A stretch of DNA of 64,000 nt from JAQVCM01 sp040403095 (lineage in GTDB: Bacteria; Bacteroidota; Bacteroidia; Flavobacteriales_D; Crocinitomicaceae), in NCBI GenBank assembly GCA_040403095.1, contig JBBALI010000017.1:11540-75539 (forward strand), given 5' to 3'. Shown piece after piece: positions 35,494 through 45,600 of the stretch; the stretch's first letter is position 1, and the number at the start of each line of letters is the position of its first letter. The notes beneath the pieces are model-generated. The model saw only the letters and a program-made list of their open reading frames with translations. It was not told the DNA's origin and ran no database searches. The position numbers were made by a program, and so were the translations under genes.

Positions 35494-36795
35494 TTAACGA
35501 CACACTGAAATTTTAACGCTAATTTTTTTGATTTTTTTCTTGTGAAAAAGCGCTTTGATTTTATTGTATTTTTTCGCTTTTATTGCAATATAACTATAAG
35601 AATCAAACACTTCGATGATTCCAATTTCAGTTGCGTCACAATCCATTTCTTTCATGAAAAATCCAGCAATGTCCATTTTGCGAATTTTGTCTTTTCTGCC
35701 AACACTCAAGTACAAAGTTGTCCATCCAGTTTCTTGAAAATGACCAATGATTTCTGGAACTTTCTCATTTTTAATTTGCAAGGAATTTGTGTATTCTGGC
35801 AATGGTTCATCTTCAGAATGTACCAAATAAACTTTTCCATCTTTTTGCATTCTTGCCGTACGACCATTTCTGTGCGTGAAATCCTGCAAGGTATGAGGGA
35901 ATTGATAGTGAACAACATAGCTGATGTCTGGAATGTCCAATCCTCGAGCAGCTAAATCTGTACAAACCAACAAATTTTCACTTCCATTTTTGAATTTAAT
36001 TAAAGCTCGTTCTCTTTCAGGTTGTTCCATTCCGCCGTGAAATAGAACATTACTTTTTCCATATTCAATTAAGTGTTTGGAAATTCGTTCAGTCGCTTCA
36101 CGATGTGAACAAAAGATCAAAGTTGGACTTGGTTTTAAAGTAGCTAAAAATGAAACCAATGCAAAAAGTTTATCGTGACCGTCTGCTTTGATGCCATGAA
36201 AAGAAATATCCGGTTTTTCTGCTTCAAGAAAATCGTGCGTAGTAAACGTAAATCCTTTGATAATTTCTGGCAACTCATCAATCTTAGTCGCGCTGATTAA
36301 TTGTATTGATTTAATCTCATTTCCGTAAGAGTAAATTTCATTGATTTCTCTTAAAAATCCCATTTCAAGGGTTTTGTCGTACTCATCAATGATCAGATGT
36401 GAAAATCCTTTTAAACCTTTGGTTTCTCTTCGGAAATGGTCCAACATTCGTCCTGGTGTTGCAACAATCACTCTTGGATTTTGCTCCATTTGTTGGGCTT
36501 CATTTTTGTAGGAATGTCCGCCATAACATAAAACAGTTTTGATTTCTGTTTTTAATGAACTCCAATTTTTAGCAACTTGATGTGCCAATTCGCGTGTTGG
36601 ACAAAGTATTAAGATTTGCTCATTTTCAGGAGCTTTCTCTAAAATTTCGATTAATTTGATTAAATATGCCAATGTTTTTCCACTTCCAGTATTGGCGAGC
36701 AATATTGAAAAAGGACTTTTATCTTGGAAGTAAACGGATTGCATGTCAGTTGGACGCTCAAGTCCTGCATTGACAAAATATTGATTGTAATTCAC
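35494..36795 (-). CDS. DEAD-box RNA helicase with DbpA-type RNA-binding C-terminus (variant DEYD motif)
   Basis: A helicase of 433 residues. Walker A is ANTGSGKT (residues 34-41), then PTRELA, ATPGR, motif II DEYD (137-140, instead of DEAD), SAT, DLAARGLDIPD and HRNGRTAR. The last 75 residues (YLSVGRKDKIRKMDIAGFF, then DSYSYIAIKAKKYNKI) look like the DbpA RNA-binding domain, which recognises a 23S rRNA hairpin in E. coli; that predicts a role in large-subunit assembly. The Q-motif is reduced to a short GLERPTDMQ segment. Transcribed alone, with 67 bases to the next gene. Confidence 0.85.
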   Translation of the reverse strand: MNYNQYFVNAGLERPTDMQSVYFQDKSPFSILLANTGSGKTLAYLIKLIEILEKAPENEQILILCPTRELAHQVAKNWSSLKTEIKTVLCYGGHSYKNEAQQMEQNPRVIVATPGRMLDHFRRETKGLKGFSHLIIDEYDKTLEMGFLREINEIYSYGNEIKSIQLISATKIDELPEIIKGFTFTTHDFLEAEKPDISFHGIKADGHDKLFALVSFLATLKPSPTLIFCSHREATERISKHLIEYGKSNVLFHGGMEQPERERALIKFKNGSENLLVCTDLAARGLDIPDISYVVHYQFPHTLQDFTHRNGRTARMQKDGKVYLVHSEDEPLPEYTNSLQIKNEKVPEIIGHFQETGWTTLYLSVGRKDKIRKMDIAGFFMKEMDCDATEIGIIEVFDSYSYIAIKAKKYNKIKALFHKKKIKKISVKISVCR

Positions 36796-36861
36796 GCCAC
36801 AAAGTTAGGAATAAAGCCCAATGATTTTTATTCAAACTATTTCAATTCCGAAGTTTAGACT

Positions 36862-39153
36862 TTATTTACCCAATTCTTCAACTCTTTTTTGGCGTTGCAT
36901 CGGGTTTTCTTTGTCTTTTTGTTGTTGAAATAATTGGAATCTTGTTGGTTGCACAGCAGTTGGCCACGAATTATTATCCAAATCACAATCAGCAGTTTCT
37001 AAGAATGGATCTATTCTTATTGATTTCACTTTTTGGTCTAAAATCAAAACTTTTGAAACTTGTGTTTCGTCCATTCTCCAAATTTCAGCAGGAATTCTGA
37101 TGACATCCGTTTTTCCATCTTCAAATGTTACTTGAATGATAACAGGAGAAACCAATCCGCCTTTATTACTGATTTTTAATTCGTAAAATTCTTTTCCGCT
37201 ATTCAATAATTTCAATTCTTCTGGAGTCATTTTTTGTTTCAACTCTTCGTATTGTTTTTTATCCAATGCATCTGCTTCATAAATTTTACGTTTGGCATAA
37301 AAATCATCAATTGTTGGATCCAATTCATTTACCGTTTTTTCGATGCTTGTTTTATTTCTTGTATCTCCAATAAATTGATCTTTTTGAGCAACCTTTTCTT
37401 TGTTGATTTGCTTTTCAACCATTGGGTCTTGTGTGTTTAATTCAAAATGATTTACGTCATCTAATGAAATATCAACAAACTCGGTAGAGTAGAACCAACC
37501 TCTCCAAAACCAATCTAAATCCACTGCAGAAGCATCTTCCATCGTTCTGAAAAAATCTGCTGGCGTTGGATGTTTGAATTTCCATCTTTCGCAATACATT
37601 TTAAAAGCGTAATCAAAAAGTTCGCGACCCATGATTGTTTCTCTTAAAACGTTTAATGCAGTGGCAGGTTTTCCATAGGCATTATTTCCAAATTGGTAAA
37701 TAGACTCAGAATTGGTCATAATTGGCGAAATAAACTTTGGATTTCCGCGCATGTAATCTGCAATCATATAAGCTGGACCACGGCGAGATGGATATCCGCG
37801 TTCCCATTCTTGTTCTGTCAAATATTGTACAAAAGTATTTAATCCTTCATCCATCCACGACCATTGTCTTTCGTCAGAATTGATAATCATAGGGAAGAAA
37901 TTGTGTCCAACTTCATGGATAATCACGCCCCACATGCCGTATTTTGTTTCTTCTGAATACGTTCCATCTTCCTCAGGACGACCACCATTGAAACAAATCA
38001 TTGGATATTCCATCCCGATCTGTTTAGAATGCACAGAGATGGCGACGGGATAAGGATAATCAACGGTATATTTTGAATATGTTTTTAAAGTATGTGCAAC
38101 CAATTTGGTAGAATATTTTTCCCACAAAGGATTTCCTTCTTTTGGATAATAAGACATCGCCAAAATGGATTTTCCGCCAATTTTTACGGATTGTGCATCC
38201 CACATGAATTTTCTTGAACTTGCAAATGCAAAATCTCGCACATTGATTGCTTTAAAGATCCAAGTTTTGGTTTTTGACGTGCCTTCTTTTTCGTTTTCTT
38301 CAGCTTCAGCTTGCGTAACAATCAATACTGGTTTATCAGAAGTCGAAGCTGTTTTCATTCTCGATTTTTGTTCGGCAGTTAATACTGAGGAAGCATTTTG
38401 CAATTCTCCAGTTGCACCAACGATGTGGTCAGCAGGAACAGTGATGCTGACATTGTAATCACCAAAAGGAAGCGTAAATTCTCCTTTGCCTAAAAATTGT
38501 TTGTTTTGCCAACCTTCAACGTCATTGTAAACACACATTCTTGGGAAGAATTGTGCAATTGTATAAAGGTAATTTTTATCTTTCTGGAAATATTCTAATC
38601 CTGATCTTCCTCCAACTTTGTCTCTATCATTGACATTGTACCACCATTTGATTTTGAAGGAAATACTTTGATTTGGCCCCAATGCTTGCGGTGGATCAAT
38701 GCGCATCATCGTTTTGTTGATGAAATATTTTAAATTTTGACCGTTTGTTGCTTGCACATATTCGATTTTGAAGCCACCGTCGTAATAGAACATTTTTCTT
38801 TTTACATCATTGATGCTTTTGAAATCTTCCATTTTTTCGACCTCAATTAATTTTGAATCAGAATTTTGCGCGTAAATATTTTGGTCTAATTGCAACCACA
38901 AATATTCTAATTTATCGGGAGAATTGTTGGTGTAAGTGATGATTTCTTCTCCTCGAATCATTTGTTTTTCGTCATCTAAAACCAAATCAATTTTATAATC
39001 TGCCTTTTGCTGATAATAATGATTTCCTGGAGCACCTGCTGCGGTTCTAAATTCATTGGGAGTTGGTAATTCAATATCTAATTGAGCAAATTTTGTTTGA
39101 GCAAAACTGCTTATACTTAGAACTAATAGACTTGAAGATAGAAATATTTTCAT
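36862..39153 (-). CDS. M1-family zinc aminopeptidase, exported
   Basis: The 763-residue protein has a signal peptide ending SSFAQ (about residue 18). The metal site is HEXXH-x18-E, with H413-E414-V-G-H417 and E436 in WMDEGLNTF, and the substrate-recognition GxMEN motif is replaced by GMEYPMICF. The N-terminal beta domain begins with YQQKADYKIDLVLD. The last 200 residues include a charged linker (NELDPTIDDFYAKRK) and a terminal beta module. M1 peptidases release N-terminal amino acids from peptides; here probably in the periplasm. The upstream partner of the DUF6702 family overlaps nothing but is only 4 bases away, a pairing I recall as common in Bacteroidota. The missing canonical GAMEN sequence suggests an altered N-terminal specificity. 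Confidence 0.85.
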   Translation of the reverse strand: MKIFLSSSLLVLSISSFAQTKFAQLDIELPTPNEFRTAAGAPGNHYYQQKADYKIDLVLDDEKQMIRGEEIITYTNNSPDKLEYLWLQLDQNIYAQNSDSKLIEVEKMEDFKSINDVKRKMFYYDGGFKIEYVQATNGQNLKYFINKTMMRIDPPQALGPNQSISFKIKWWYNVNDRDKVGGRSGLEYFQKDKNYLYTIAQFFPRMCVYNDVEGWQNKQFLGKGEFTLPFGDYNVSITVPADHIVGATGELQNASSVLTAEQKSRMKTASTSDKPVLIVTQAEAEENEKEGTSKTKTWIFKAINVRDFAFASSRKFMWDAQSVKIGGKSILAMSYYPKEGNPLWEKYSTKLVAHTLKTYSKYTVDYPYPVAISVHSKQIGMEYPMICFNGGRPEEDGTYSEETKYGMWGVIIHEVGHNFFPMIINSDERQWSWMDEGLNTFVQYLTEQEWERGYPSRRGPAYMIADYMRGNPKFISPIMTNSESIYQFGNNAYGKPATALNVLRETIMGRELFDYAFKMYCERWKFKHPTPADFFRTMEDASAVDLDWFWRGWFYSTEFVDISLDDVNHFELNTQDPMVEKQINKEKVAQKDQFIGDTRNKTSIEKTVNELDPTIDDFYAKRKIYEADALDKKQYEELKQKMTPEELKLLNSGKEFYELKISNKGGLVSPVIIQVTFEDGKTDVIRIPAEIWRMDETQVSKVLILDQKVKSIRIDPFLETADCDLDNNSWPTAVQPTRFQLFQQQKDKENPMQRQKRVEELGK

Positions 39154-39157
39154 GGAG

Positions 39158-39661
39158 TTAATTTTTCAAATAAATGAGAGATGATTTCTGATTTTGCAGA
39201 AAAACTGCCGATTGTTTACTATTATTTTGAATGAAAGTCAATTTATTTTGTTGTGCTTCAAAAACATCCATCATTGTGCTAAAAGTGATGTTTAGTTTTT
39301 CTTTTATAAATACATTTTCAGCTAAAAGGTAAATTTGAATCATTCCAGTTGCTGAAATTTCGTAGCCCAATAGATGGAAATCTACATTTTGATTGTCAAA
39401 CTCTGCTTGAAAAGATTTTAAAATAAATTTTTCAATTTCCAAATTTGCGAGAGAATCGTTTATCAAAAATTCTAAACTTTGATCGATTGCGTTTGATTTC
39501 ATTAATACATCTTCTAAATCATGCGCAGAAAGTACGATGGTTGTTTCCAAAGAATGGTTGATTTCATTGTACTGTATCTCAGCAAATCCAAAATAATAGC
39601 TGTGAGACCAAGCACTTGCGCTAAGTAAAAAACTAGAGAGAAATAAGAAAATAAATTTCAT
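39158..39661 (-). CDS. DUF6702 family exported protein
   Basis: 167 residues with a signal peptide ending SAWSHS (about residue 20). The mature start HSYYFGFAEIQYNEINHSLETTIVLSAHDLEDVL is the typical DUF6702 beginning, and the end IKEKLNITFSTMMDVFEAQQNKLTF is also conserved. It lies 4 bases upstream of the M1 aminopeptidase on the same strand, so the two are co-translated or co-transcribed and may work together. No catalytic residue is recognisable. A TATTTTTG box sits just ahead of the ATG. Confidence 0.78.
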   Translation of the reverse strand: MKFIFLFLSSFLLSASAWSHSYYFGFAEIQYNEINHSLETTIVLSAHDLEDVLMKSNAIDQSLEFLINDSLANLEIEKFILKSFQAEFDNQNVDFHLLGYEISATGMIQIYLLAENVFIKEKLNITFSTMMDVFEAQQNKLTFIQNNSKQSAVFLQNQKSSLIYLKN

Positions 39662-39769
39662 GACTTCCCAAAAATAAGAAAGATATTAAACAAATGTTAA
39701 ATTCTCAAGAAAATCTATTTGTGACTATCCAAGTTTCATTGTTACCTTTACTCTTATAAACGTTTTGAA

Positions 39770-40423
39770 ATGACAAAAACTGCGGTAAGAAAATATGTAG
39801 CAAGTTTGTTTTTTGCTTTGCTTGTGTTCTCAATTTCTTTTTATCAAAATTTTGAGTGGGCTTTGAGTTTCGTTTTGTCTTGGAATATATTTGGGATTTC
39901 ATATTTGATTTTTAATCTCATTTTATTCTCTAAGTCGGATGCAAAGCAAATTCAAAAGCAATGTGCCAAGGAAGACGTCAGTAGTTGGATTCTTTTTGCC
40001 TTTGTTGTGTCAGCGTGTTTAATTGGCTTGTTGAGTGTTTTAAGTTTTATAAACAATACAAACTCTTGGCAATCCGGTTCAATTATTGGTTCTATTCTAT
40101 GTATATTAGCCGTTGGATTTTCTTGGTTGATGGTGCATTTGGCTTTTGCGGTTCGATATGCGCACCTATATTATGGTGACAATAACAAGCAATTTTCAAA
40201 ACATGCGAAAGGATTGATTTTTCCTGAAGACGAACTACCAGATTATTTTGATTTCACCTATTTTTCTATTGTTATTGGAATGACATTTCAAGTTTCTGAT
40301 GTTGTGATTACATCAAAAGGGGTTAGAAGATTGGTTTTAATCCATTCAATTATTGCATTTATTTTCAATACGGTAATCATCGCGATGACTGTAAGTCAAG
40401 TAATTGGGATGAATAATAAATAG
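39770..40423 (+). CDS. DUF1345 integral membrane protein
   Basis: A protein of 217 residues with five to six predicted helices (about 10-27, 33-53, 70-90, 103-123, 160-180 and 190-212). The sequence MVHLAFAVRYAHLYYGD followed by LPDYFDFTYFSIVIGMTFQVSDV is the DUF1345 signature. The function is unknown. It is divergent from the DUF6702/M1 pair and convergent with the SthA-like gene, with only 6 bases between stop codons. Confidence 0.85.
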   Translation: MTKTAVRKYVASLFFALLVFSISFYQNFEWALSFVLSWNIFGISYLIFNLILFSKSDAKQIQKQCAKEDVSSWILFAFVVSACLIGLLSVLSFINNTNSWQSGSIIGSILCILAVGFSWLMVHLAFAVRYAHLYYGDNNKQFSKHAKGLIFPEDELPDYFDFTYFSIVIGMTFQVSDVVITSKGVRRLVLIHSIIAFIFNTVIIAMTVSQVIGMNNK

Positions 40424-40429
40424 CCAAGT

Positions 40430-41923
40430 TTACAACCTTTCTAAAGGCGTTTTTATCCCATTAACTAGTGAATAACAGGCCAATTTATCCTTGAAGACAG
40501 CGGTTTTAAAAATGGACTTATTTAACAACATGCGCACACATTCCTGAATTCCTTCCACGATCGAAGGATGGGGATGAATTAATTCTGAAAGCACTTCAAT
40601 TCCAGCGTTCATTTTGATTAACAATCCAACAGCTTGAATAGTAGAAGATGCATGTTCACCAACTGCGCGCATTCCAAGAATCTTCATTTCCTTGTCGTTG
40701 GTAACTATTATTTTAAAAAATCCTTGTGTTTTGCGCATGGCAATGGCTCTAGCTATGACTGAGTAATCAATTTTAACGACTTTTACAGGGATGTTTTTTT
40801 CAATGCATTGTTGTTCATTGAGTCCAACTGCTGCCACTTCTGGATTTAGAAACATGATGGTGCAAACATTATCATAACTGATTCGCTCTTGGGTGTTTTC
40901 AAAAATCTTTTCAACGGCATGTCTCGCTTCGATTTCACCCATATTTACCAGCGCAATTCTCCCTGAAACGTCCCCAACTGCATAGATGTTCGAAATATTT
41001 GTTTGGGTATCATTGTCTCCAATATGCATTCCTCTTTGAGACATTTTTACACCTGCGTTTTCTAGACCAAGTTTTTCGATATTTGGAATTCTTCCAACGG
41101 ACAAAAGTGCTTTTTCAACTTGAATGATTTCATTTTCTTTGTCAGGATAAGAAAGTTCATATTCAACTTTTCCATTTTTTATTTCCATTCGAAACAGTGA
41201 AGCATTGTGGTGCACAACAACACCGTTTTTCTCCATGTTTTTGCTAACCAAGTCAGAAATATCTTTATCTTCAAATGGTAAGATTCTATCTTGGCGGTCG
41301 ATGATATAAACTTTCGTTTTACCAAAATTAGAGAAGATTGTAGCATATTCACAACCAATTACTCCAGCACCTACAATTACCAAACTTTCTGGATAATTTT
41401 CAATATGCTCAATTCCATCACTGGTTAAAATGATCTTCTCATCAACTTCAATGTTTGGAATGGCTCTTGGTCTGCTTCCTGTTGCTAAAATGATGTTTTC
41501 AGCCCAAATTATTTTTTTTTCGCCTTCATTTTCAATTTCGATTTCATGTTTTGAAAGTAGTTTTGCAGCGCCTCTTTTGTAGTCAAATTGGATATTTTTT
41601 GTTTCATTTTGCAGAAGAGAAATATGACACGAATATTGGAATTTTCTTTCGAAAACTGCTTCTTCTAATGTGTTTTGGACATCCTTCCAAGGAATTTCAT
41701 ATTTTATTCTTTCTATTGAATTTCCAATGGTGTCATTGATATCACTCACTTTTTTAGATAATTCCCACATGGTTTTAGAAGAAAGTGCACCATTATACAC
41801 GCCAGCTCCACCAACCCTGAACTTTTCTATCAAACAAACATTTTTGTTGAAGTCGATTCCCCGCATTGCAGCAGAATAACCTGCAGGACCACCACCAATC
41901 ACCACCAAATCAAATTTTTCCAT
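40430..41923 (-). CDS. SthA/dihydrolipoyl-dehydrogenase-like flavoprotein without the redox disulfide
   Basis: 497 residues from the Met at 41923; the longer reading to 42034 overlaps the divergent YkgJ gene and adds a low-complexity leader. The FAD site is VVIGGGPAGYSAAMRG (residues 7-22), the NAD(P) site is VIVGAGVIGCEYATIF, and TNISNIYAVGDVSG and HPHPSIVEGIQE close the dimer interface as in disulfide reductases. In the usual active-site position GGTCxNxGCxPSK the sequence reads GGAGVYNGALSSK, so both cysteines are lost (Gly41 and Ala46). That rules out thiol-disulfide chemistry and suggests transhydrogenase or quinone-like hydride transfer, as in SthA. The substrate is unknown; a cytoplasmic location is likely. 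Confidence 0.8.
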   Translation of the reverse strand: MEKFDLVVIGGGPAGYSAAMRGIDFNKNVCLIEKFRVGGAGVYNGALSSKTMWELSKKVSDINDTIGNSIERIKYEIPWKDVQNTLEEAVFERKFQYSCHISLLQNETKNIQFDYKRGAAKLLSKHEIEIENEGEKKIIWAENIILATGSRPRAIPNIEVDEKIILTSDGIEHIENYPESLVIVGAGVIGCEYATIFSNFGKTKVYIIDRQDRILPFEDKDISDLVSKNMEKNGVVVHHNASLFRMEIKNGKVEYELSYPDKENEIIQVEKALLSVGRIPNIEKLGLENAGVKMSQRGMHIGDNDTQTNISNIYAVGDVSGRIALVNMGEIEARHAVEKIFENTQERISYDNVCTIMFLNPEVAAVGLNEQQCIEKNIPVKVVKIDYSVIARAIAMRKTQGFFKIIVTNDKEMKILGMRAVGEHASSTIQAVGLLIKMNAGIEVLSELIHPHPSIVEGIQECVRMLLNKSIFKTAVFKDKLACYSLVNGIKTPLERL

Positions 41924-41991
41924 TGAGACTTTGAATTTCGGGATAAAAGTAATAGCTTTCCTTATGATTTTACATTTTTGACTTAATTTTC

Positions 41992-41999
41992 TAAATTTG
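41992..41999 (+). promoter_or_regulatory. -7 box adjacent to the YkgJ gene start
   Basis: TAAATTTG matches the TAnnTTTG box exactly and ends four bases before the ATG at 42004. A TTTG at 41977-41980 is too close (11 bases) to be the usual partner, so the -33 element is unclear. Confidence 0.35.
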
Positions 42000-42003
42000 T
42001 AAA

Positions 42004-42486
42004 ATGATTTACAAGGATTTATTGACTCAAGCAAGTGAAGAATTTCAAGAAAACAAGAAATTAGTTCAAAAGTTTAAAAAATCAAATCACAGAGAATTAG
42101 ACAATTCTTTTCACAAAGAACATGAAAAAGTATTTAAAAAAATAGATTGCTTGGCTTGTGCCAATTGTTGTAAAACAACAAGTCCCATCTTTCGAGATAT
42201 CGATATCAAAAGAATTTCCTCAAAAATGAGAATGCCAATTGGAAAATTTATAGAAAGTTATTTGAAAGTTGATGAAGACAAAGATTATGTTCTAAAACAA
42301 TCACCTTGTACTTTTTTAAGCAACGATAATACTTGCGATATATATGAAGATAGACCCCTCGCATGCAGGGAATATCCCCATACGAATCGCAAAAATATGT
42401 ATCAGATTTTAGACTTGACGTTAAGAAATTCTCAAATTTGTCCAGCCGTAAGTAGTATTTTCACAGTATTGAAGGTGAAAAATTAA
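42004..42486 (+). CDS. YkgJ-type cysteine-cluster protein
   Basis: A 160-residue cytoplasmic protein in the YkgJ/zinc-iron-chelating family. The cluster CLACANCCKTTSPI (Cys-x2-Cys-x2-Cys-Cys) near residues 55-62 is followed by SPCTFLSNDNTCDIYEDRPLACREYP, which supplies the other conserved cysteines. The family is thought to bind a metal or Fe-S cluster but the reaction is unknown. The start overlaps the leader of the divergent flavoprotein reading, supporting the shorter start of that gene. It stands alone before the 1,338-residue repeat protein. Confidence 0.85.
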   Translation: MIYKDLLTQASEEFQENKKLVQKFKKSNHRELDNSFHKEHEKVFKKIDCLACANCCKTTSPIFRDIDIKRISSKMRMPIGKFIESYLKVDEDKDYVLKQSPCTFLSNDNTCDIYEDRPLACREYPHTNRKNMYQILDLTLRNSQICPAVSSIFTVLKVKN

Positions 42487-42527
42487 GGTAATACCAACTT
42501 TTTTAACTTCCTTTACGTCTTAATTTT

Positions 42528-42558
42528 ATTGAATATTATCTAAATTTGAATAGATTTG
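42528..42558 (+). promoter_or_regulatory. Candidate promoter for the SprB-repeat protein
   Basis: ATTG at 42528-42531 and an exact TAGATTTG at 42551-42558, with 19 bases between them; a second exact TAAATTTG lies at 42541-42548. The ATG is 66 bases downstream of the box. Confidence 0.5.
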
Positions 42559-42623
42559 AAGAACAAAATTAAATTTTAAATCTTGTTCTTTTTGAAATTA
42601 AATTGCAAAAACAAATAAAGACT

Positions 42624-45600
42624 ATGAAAACCATCTTTCTCCTAGGTGTATTGTGCTTATTTTTAAATGATTCAATTGCTCAAAGAGCAAAGAATGGTAT
42701 CTATACTGCAAATACTACAAACACAATTGTAAATTCATATACTTCCTTGACTACGAATGCAAATTCAAATCAATCATCCATCACAGTCACAGATGGAGTA
42801 CTTACCAATTCTGTCTTAACAACCGCTTTGTCTTCTGGTGATTTACTTTTAATTATTCAAATGCAAGGAGCTACATTAGATATTGATCTTACTGCAACCG
42901 TAGATTGGGGAGGTAACTACACCACAGCAACTGGACACGCTGGAGATTGGGCCAATTTTCTTGATCTTTGGGGACAAGTAACAAATTATAATCAAACAGG
43001 AAAATATGAATATGCACAAGTAGCTTCAGTTTCTGGTACAACGATAAATCTTACTTGTGGACTTAAAAATAGTTATGTTGTTTCAGGAAAAGTTCAGGTT
43101 ATTAGAGTTCCTAGATTCAGTCAATTGACAATTAACGCTGCTGCTAGTATTGTTCCTACTTCTTGGAATGGAACATCAGGTGGGGTAGTTGTAATTGAAG
43201 TTGATGGAAATTTAGTAATTAATGCTGGAGGGAAAATCGAAGCAAATGGCAAAGGTTTTAGAGGTGGTCAACAAGTTGACAATGTATCTTCAACAGCTGG
43301 TGCTGGAAGTGTGAATGATTTTCCATTTCCTGGCACTTCAAGCAGTGATGCAGCTTCAGAAAAAGGAGAAGGAATTGGGGGTTACACCTCGGAATATATT
43401 GCATTATATTCTAGATTTGGTGTCTCTGCACCTGCCAATGGAGGTGGTGGTGCAAGCCACCATAATTCTGGAGGTGGAGGTGGATCAAATGTTGGTTCAG
43501 GAGTTTACACGGGAAAAGGAGTACCAAATCCAACATACAATGCTATTTGGAATCTAGAAGCTGTTCCAATTGGTGGTGTTAACAGTGCTGGTGGAGGTCG
43601 TGGTGGATACAGCTATTCAAATTCAAATCAAAATGAAGCTGTGCTTGGACCAAATCAATTGGCATGGTCTGGGGATTATAGGAGAAATAACGGTGGTTTA
43701 GGTGGTAAACCTTTGGCTTTTGACGCGACTCGCGTTTTCATGGGAGGTGGCGGTGGCGCTGGTGATCAAGATAATAATTTTGGTGGTGCAGGTGGAATAG
43801 GCGGTGGAATTGTCCTGTTGCAAGTTTTTGGTGCAATTTCAGGTCAAAATTCTACAACTTGCACGATTGAAGCAAACGGTGCAAATGGTGTCGCTTCAAA
43901 TGCTTCAAATTTAACTGCGACTTTGGCATCAAAGTTTGGAAACGACGGCGCAGGCGGAGGAGGAGGAGGAGGTGCAATTATCATTTCAAACAATGGTAAT
44001 GTACCTTCTAGTATTGGACTTTTAGCTAAAGGAGGAGCAGGAGGTAATCAAAATCTTTCTGTTGGGCCTTTACAAACTGTAAATGAAGCTGACGGTCCCG
44101 GAGGTGGAGGAGCAGGAGGTCAAATTTCAATAACAGCAGGTTCTGCAACTACAGATATTTCTGGAGGTACAAATGGTATTACAAATAGCACCCAAGTAAA
44201 TGCTTTTCCGCCTAATGGAGCAACGTCAGGAGGATCAGGATTATCAAATAATGGGGTGAATTTTTATGATTTAACAGTGCAGAATGCTGCAATTTGCGGA
44301 TCTGGATCTGTTACTCTAAATGTAACTGTTGTCGGAACTTTGCCAGCAGGAACAACTGTTGGGTGGTACACGAATCAGTTTAGTGGTTCTGCTTTTCATA
44401 CAGGATTGACATATACAACTCCAAATCTAAATACTACTACTACTTATTATGTTGGAGTTTGTCCTGGTAGTTTTAGAAAACCAATTCAAGTTACTGTTGG
44501 AACTAATCCCGTAATCTCTGGTACTGCTGTTATTACAAATGTAAGTTGCGCAGGAAATGATGGTGCAATTAGTGGTCTGACTGCTTCTGGTGGAACTCCA
44601 AACTATACATATACATGGAATGGTAATGCAAGCACTTCCGCAAATCTTACCAATGCGAATGCTGGAAACTATATATTAACAGTCACTGATGCAAACGGTT
44701 GCATTGCAACAAATGGCCCATATATAATTACAAGTGCTGGTGGCCCTGTAATTAATGCAAGTTTAGTAAATATTACAAATCCAACATGTGCAGGTGGGAA
44801 TGGTTCAATTTCTGGAATAACACAAACTGGTGGAATTACGACTACTTGGAGCAACAGCGGTGGAAATACGATCAATGCAAATAATCTGAATGCAGGAAGT
44901 TATACGCTTACGGTAACTGACGCCAGTAATTGCTCAGCAACTGCTGGTCCTTATATTTTAATATCACCATCAGGTCCAACTATTGATGCAACAAATGTTT
45001 CTATCTCAAACGAAAATTGCGGAAATGGGAATGGTTCTATTTCTGGAATTATCTCAAATGGTGTTGGATTAATTAATAGTTGGACAAACACTTCTCAAAC
45101 GAATTTAGATATTACAAATTTATCCGCGGGTTCATATACATTAACTGTTTTGGATAATCAAGGTTGCACAGCTACCAGTGGACCGTTTATTGTTGGTTTG
45201 AATGTAGCACCAACCATTGATATTACTGGTATCATTTTAAATGCTGAGACTTGTGGATTGAATAACGGCTCAATTTCTGGAATTCAAATTTCAGGAGGAG
45301 TAGCTCCTATTTCATACTCTTGGACAAATACCTCCCAGACTACTTTGAGTATTTCAAATTTAAATGCGGGTAATTACATTTTAACTGTTTTAGATGGAAA
45401 TGGATGTTCAGCAATCTCAAATTCATTTTCAATCGTAGATACTCCGATGCCAACTATTAATGACATGAACATTTTAATTACTAACGAGTCTTGCGCTGGA
45501 AGTGATGGTTCTATTTCTGGAATTACAACAACAGGATCAGGATTGACATTTGCATGGAATGGAGTTGATGGAACATTGAATCAAAGCAATTTAGTTGCAA

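Noticed and set aside
41923..42034. Upstream extension of the SthA-like flavoprotein to 42034
   Set aside because: The extension has no conserved sequence and overlaps the start of the divergent YkgJ gene; the Met at 41923 is directly ahead of the FAD-binding motif.
42603..42623. TTG start at 42603 for the SprB-repeat protein
   Set aside because: The ATG at 42624 opens a normal signal peptide; the TTG adds seven polar residues in front of it.
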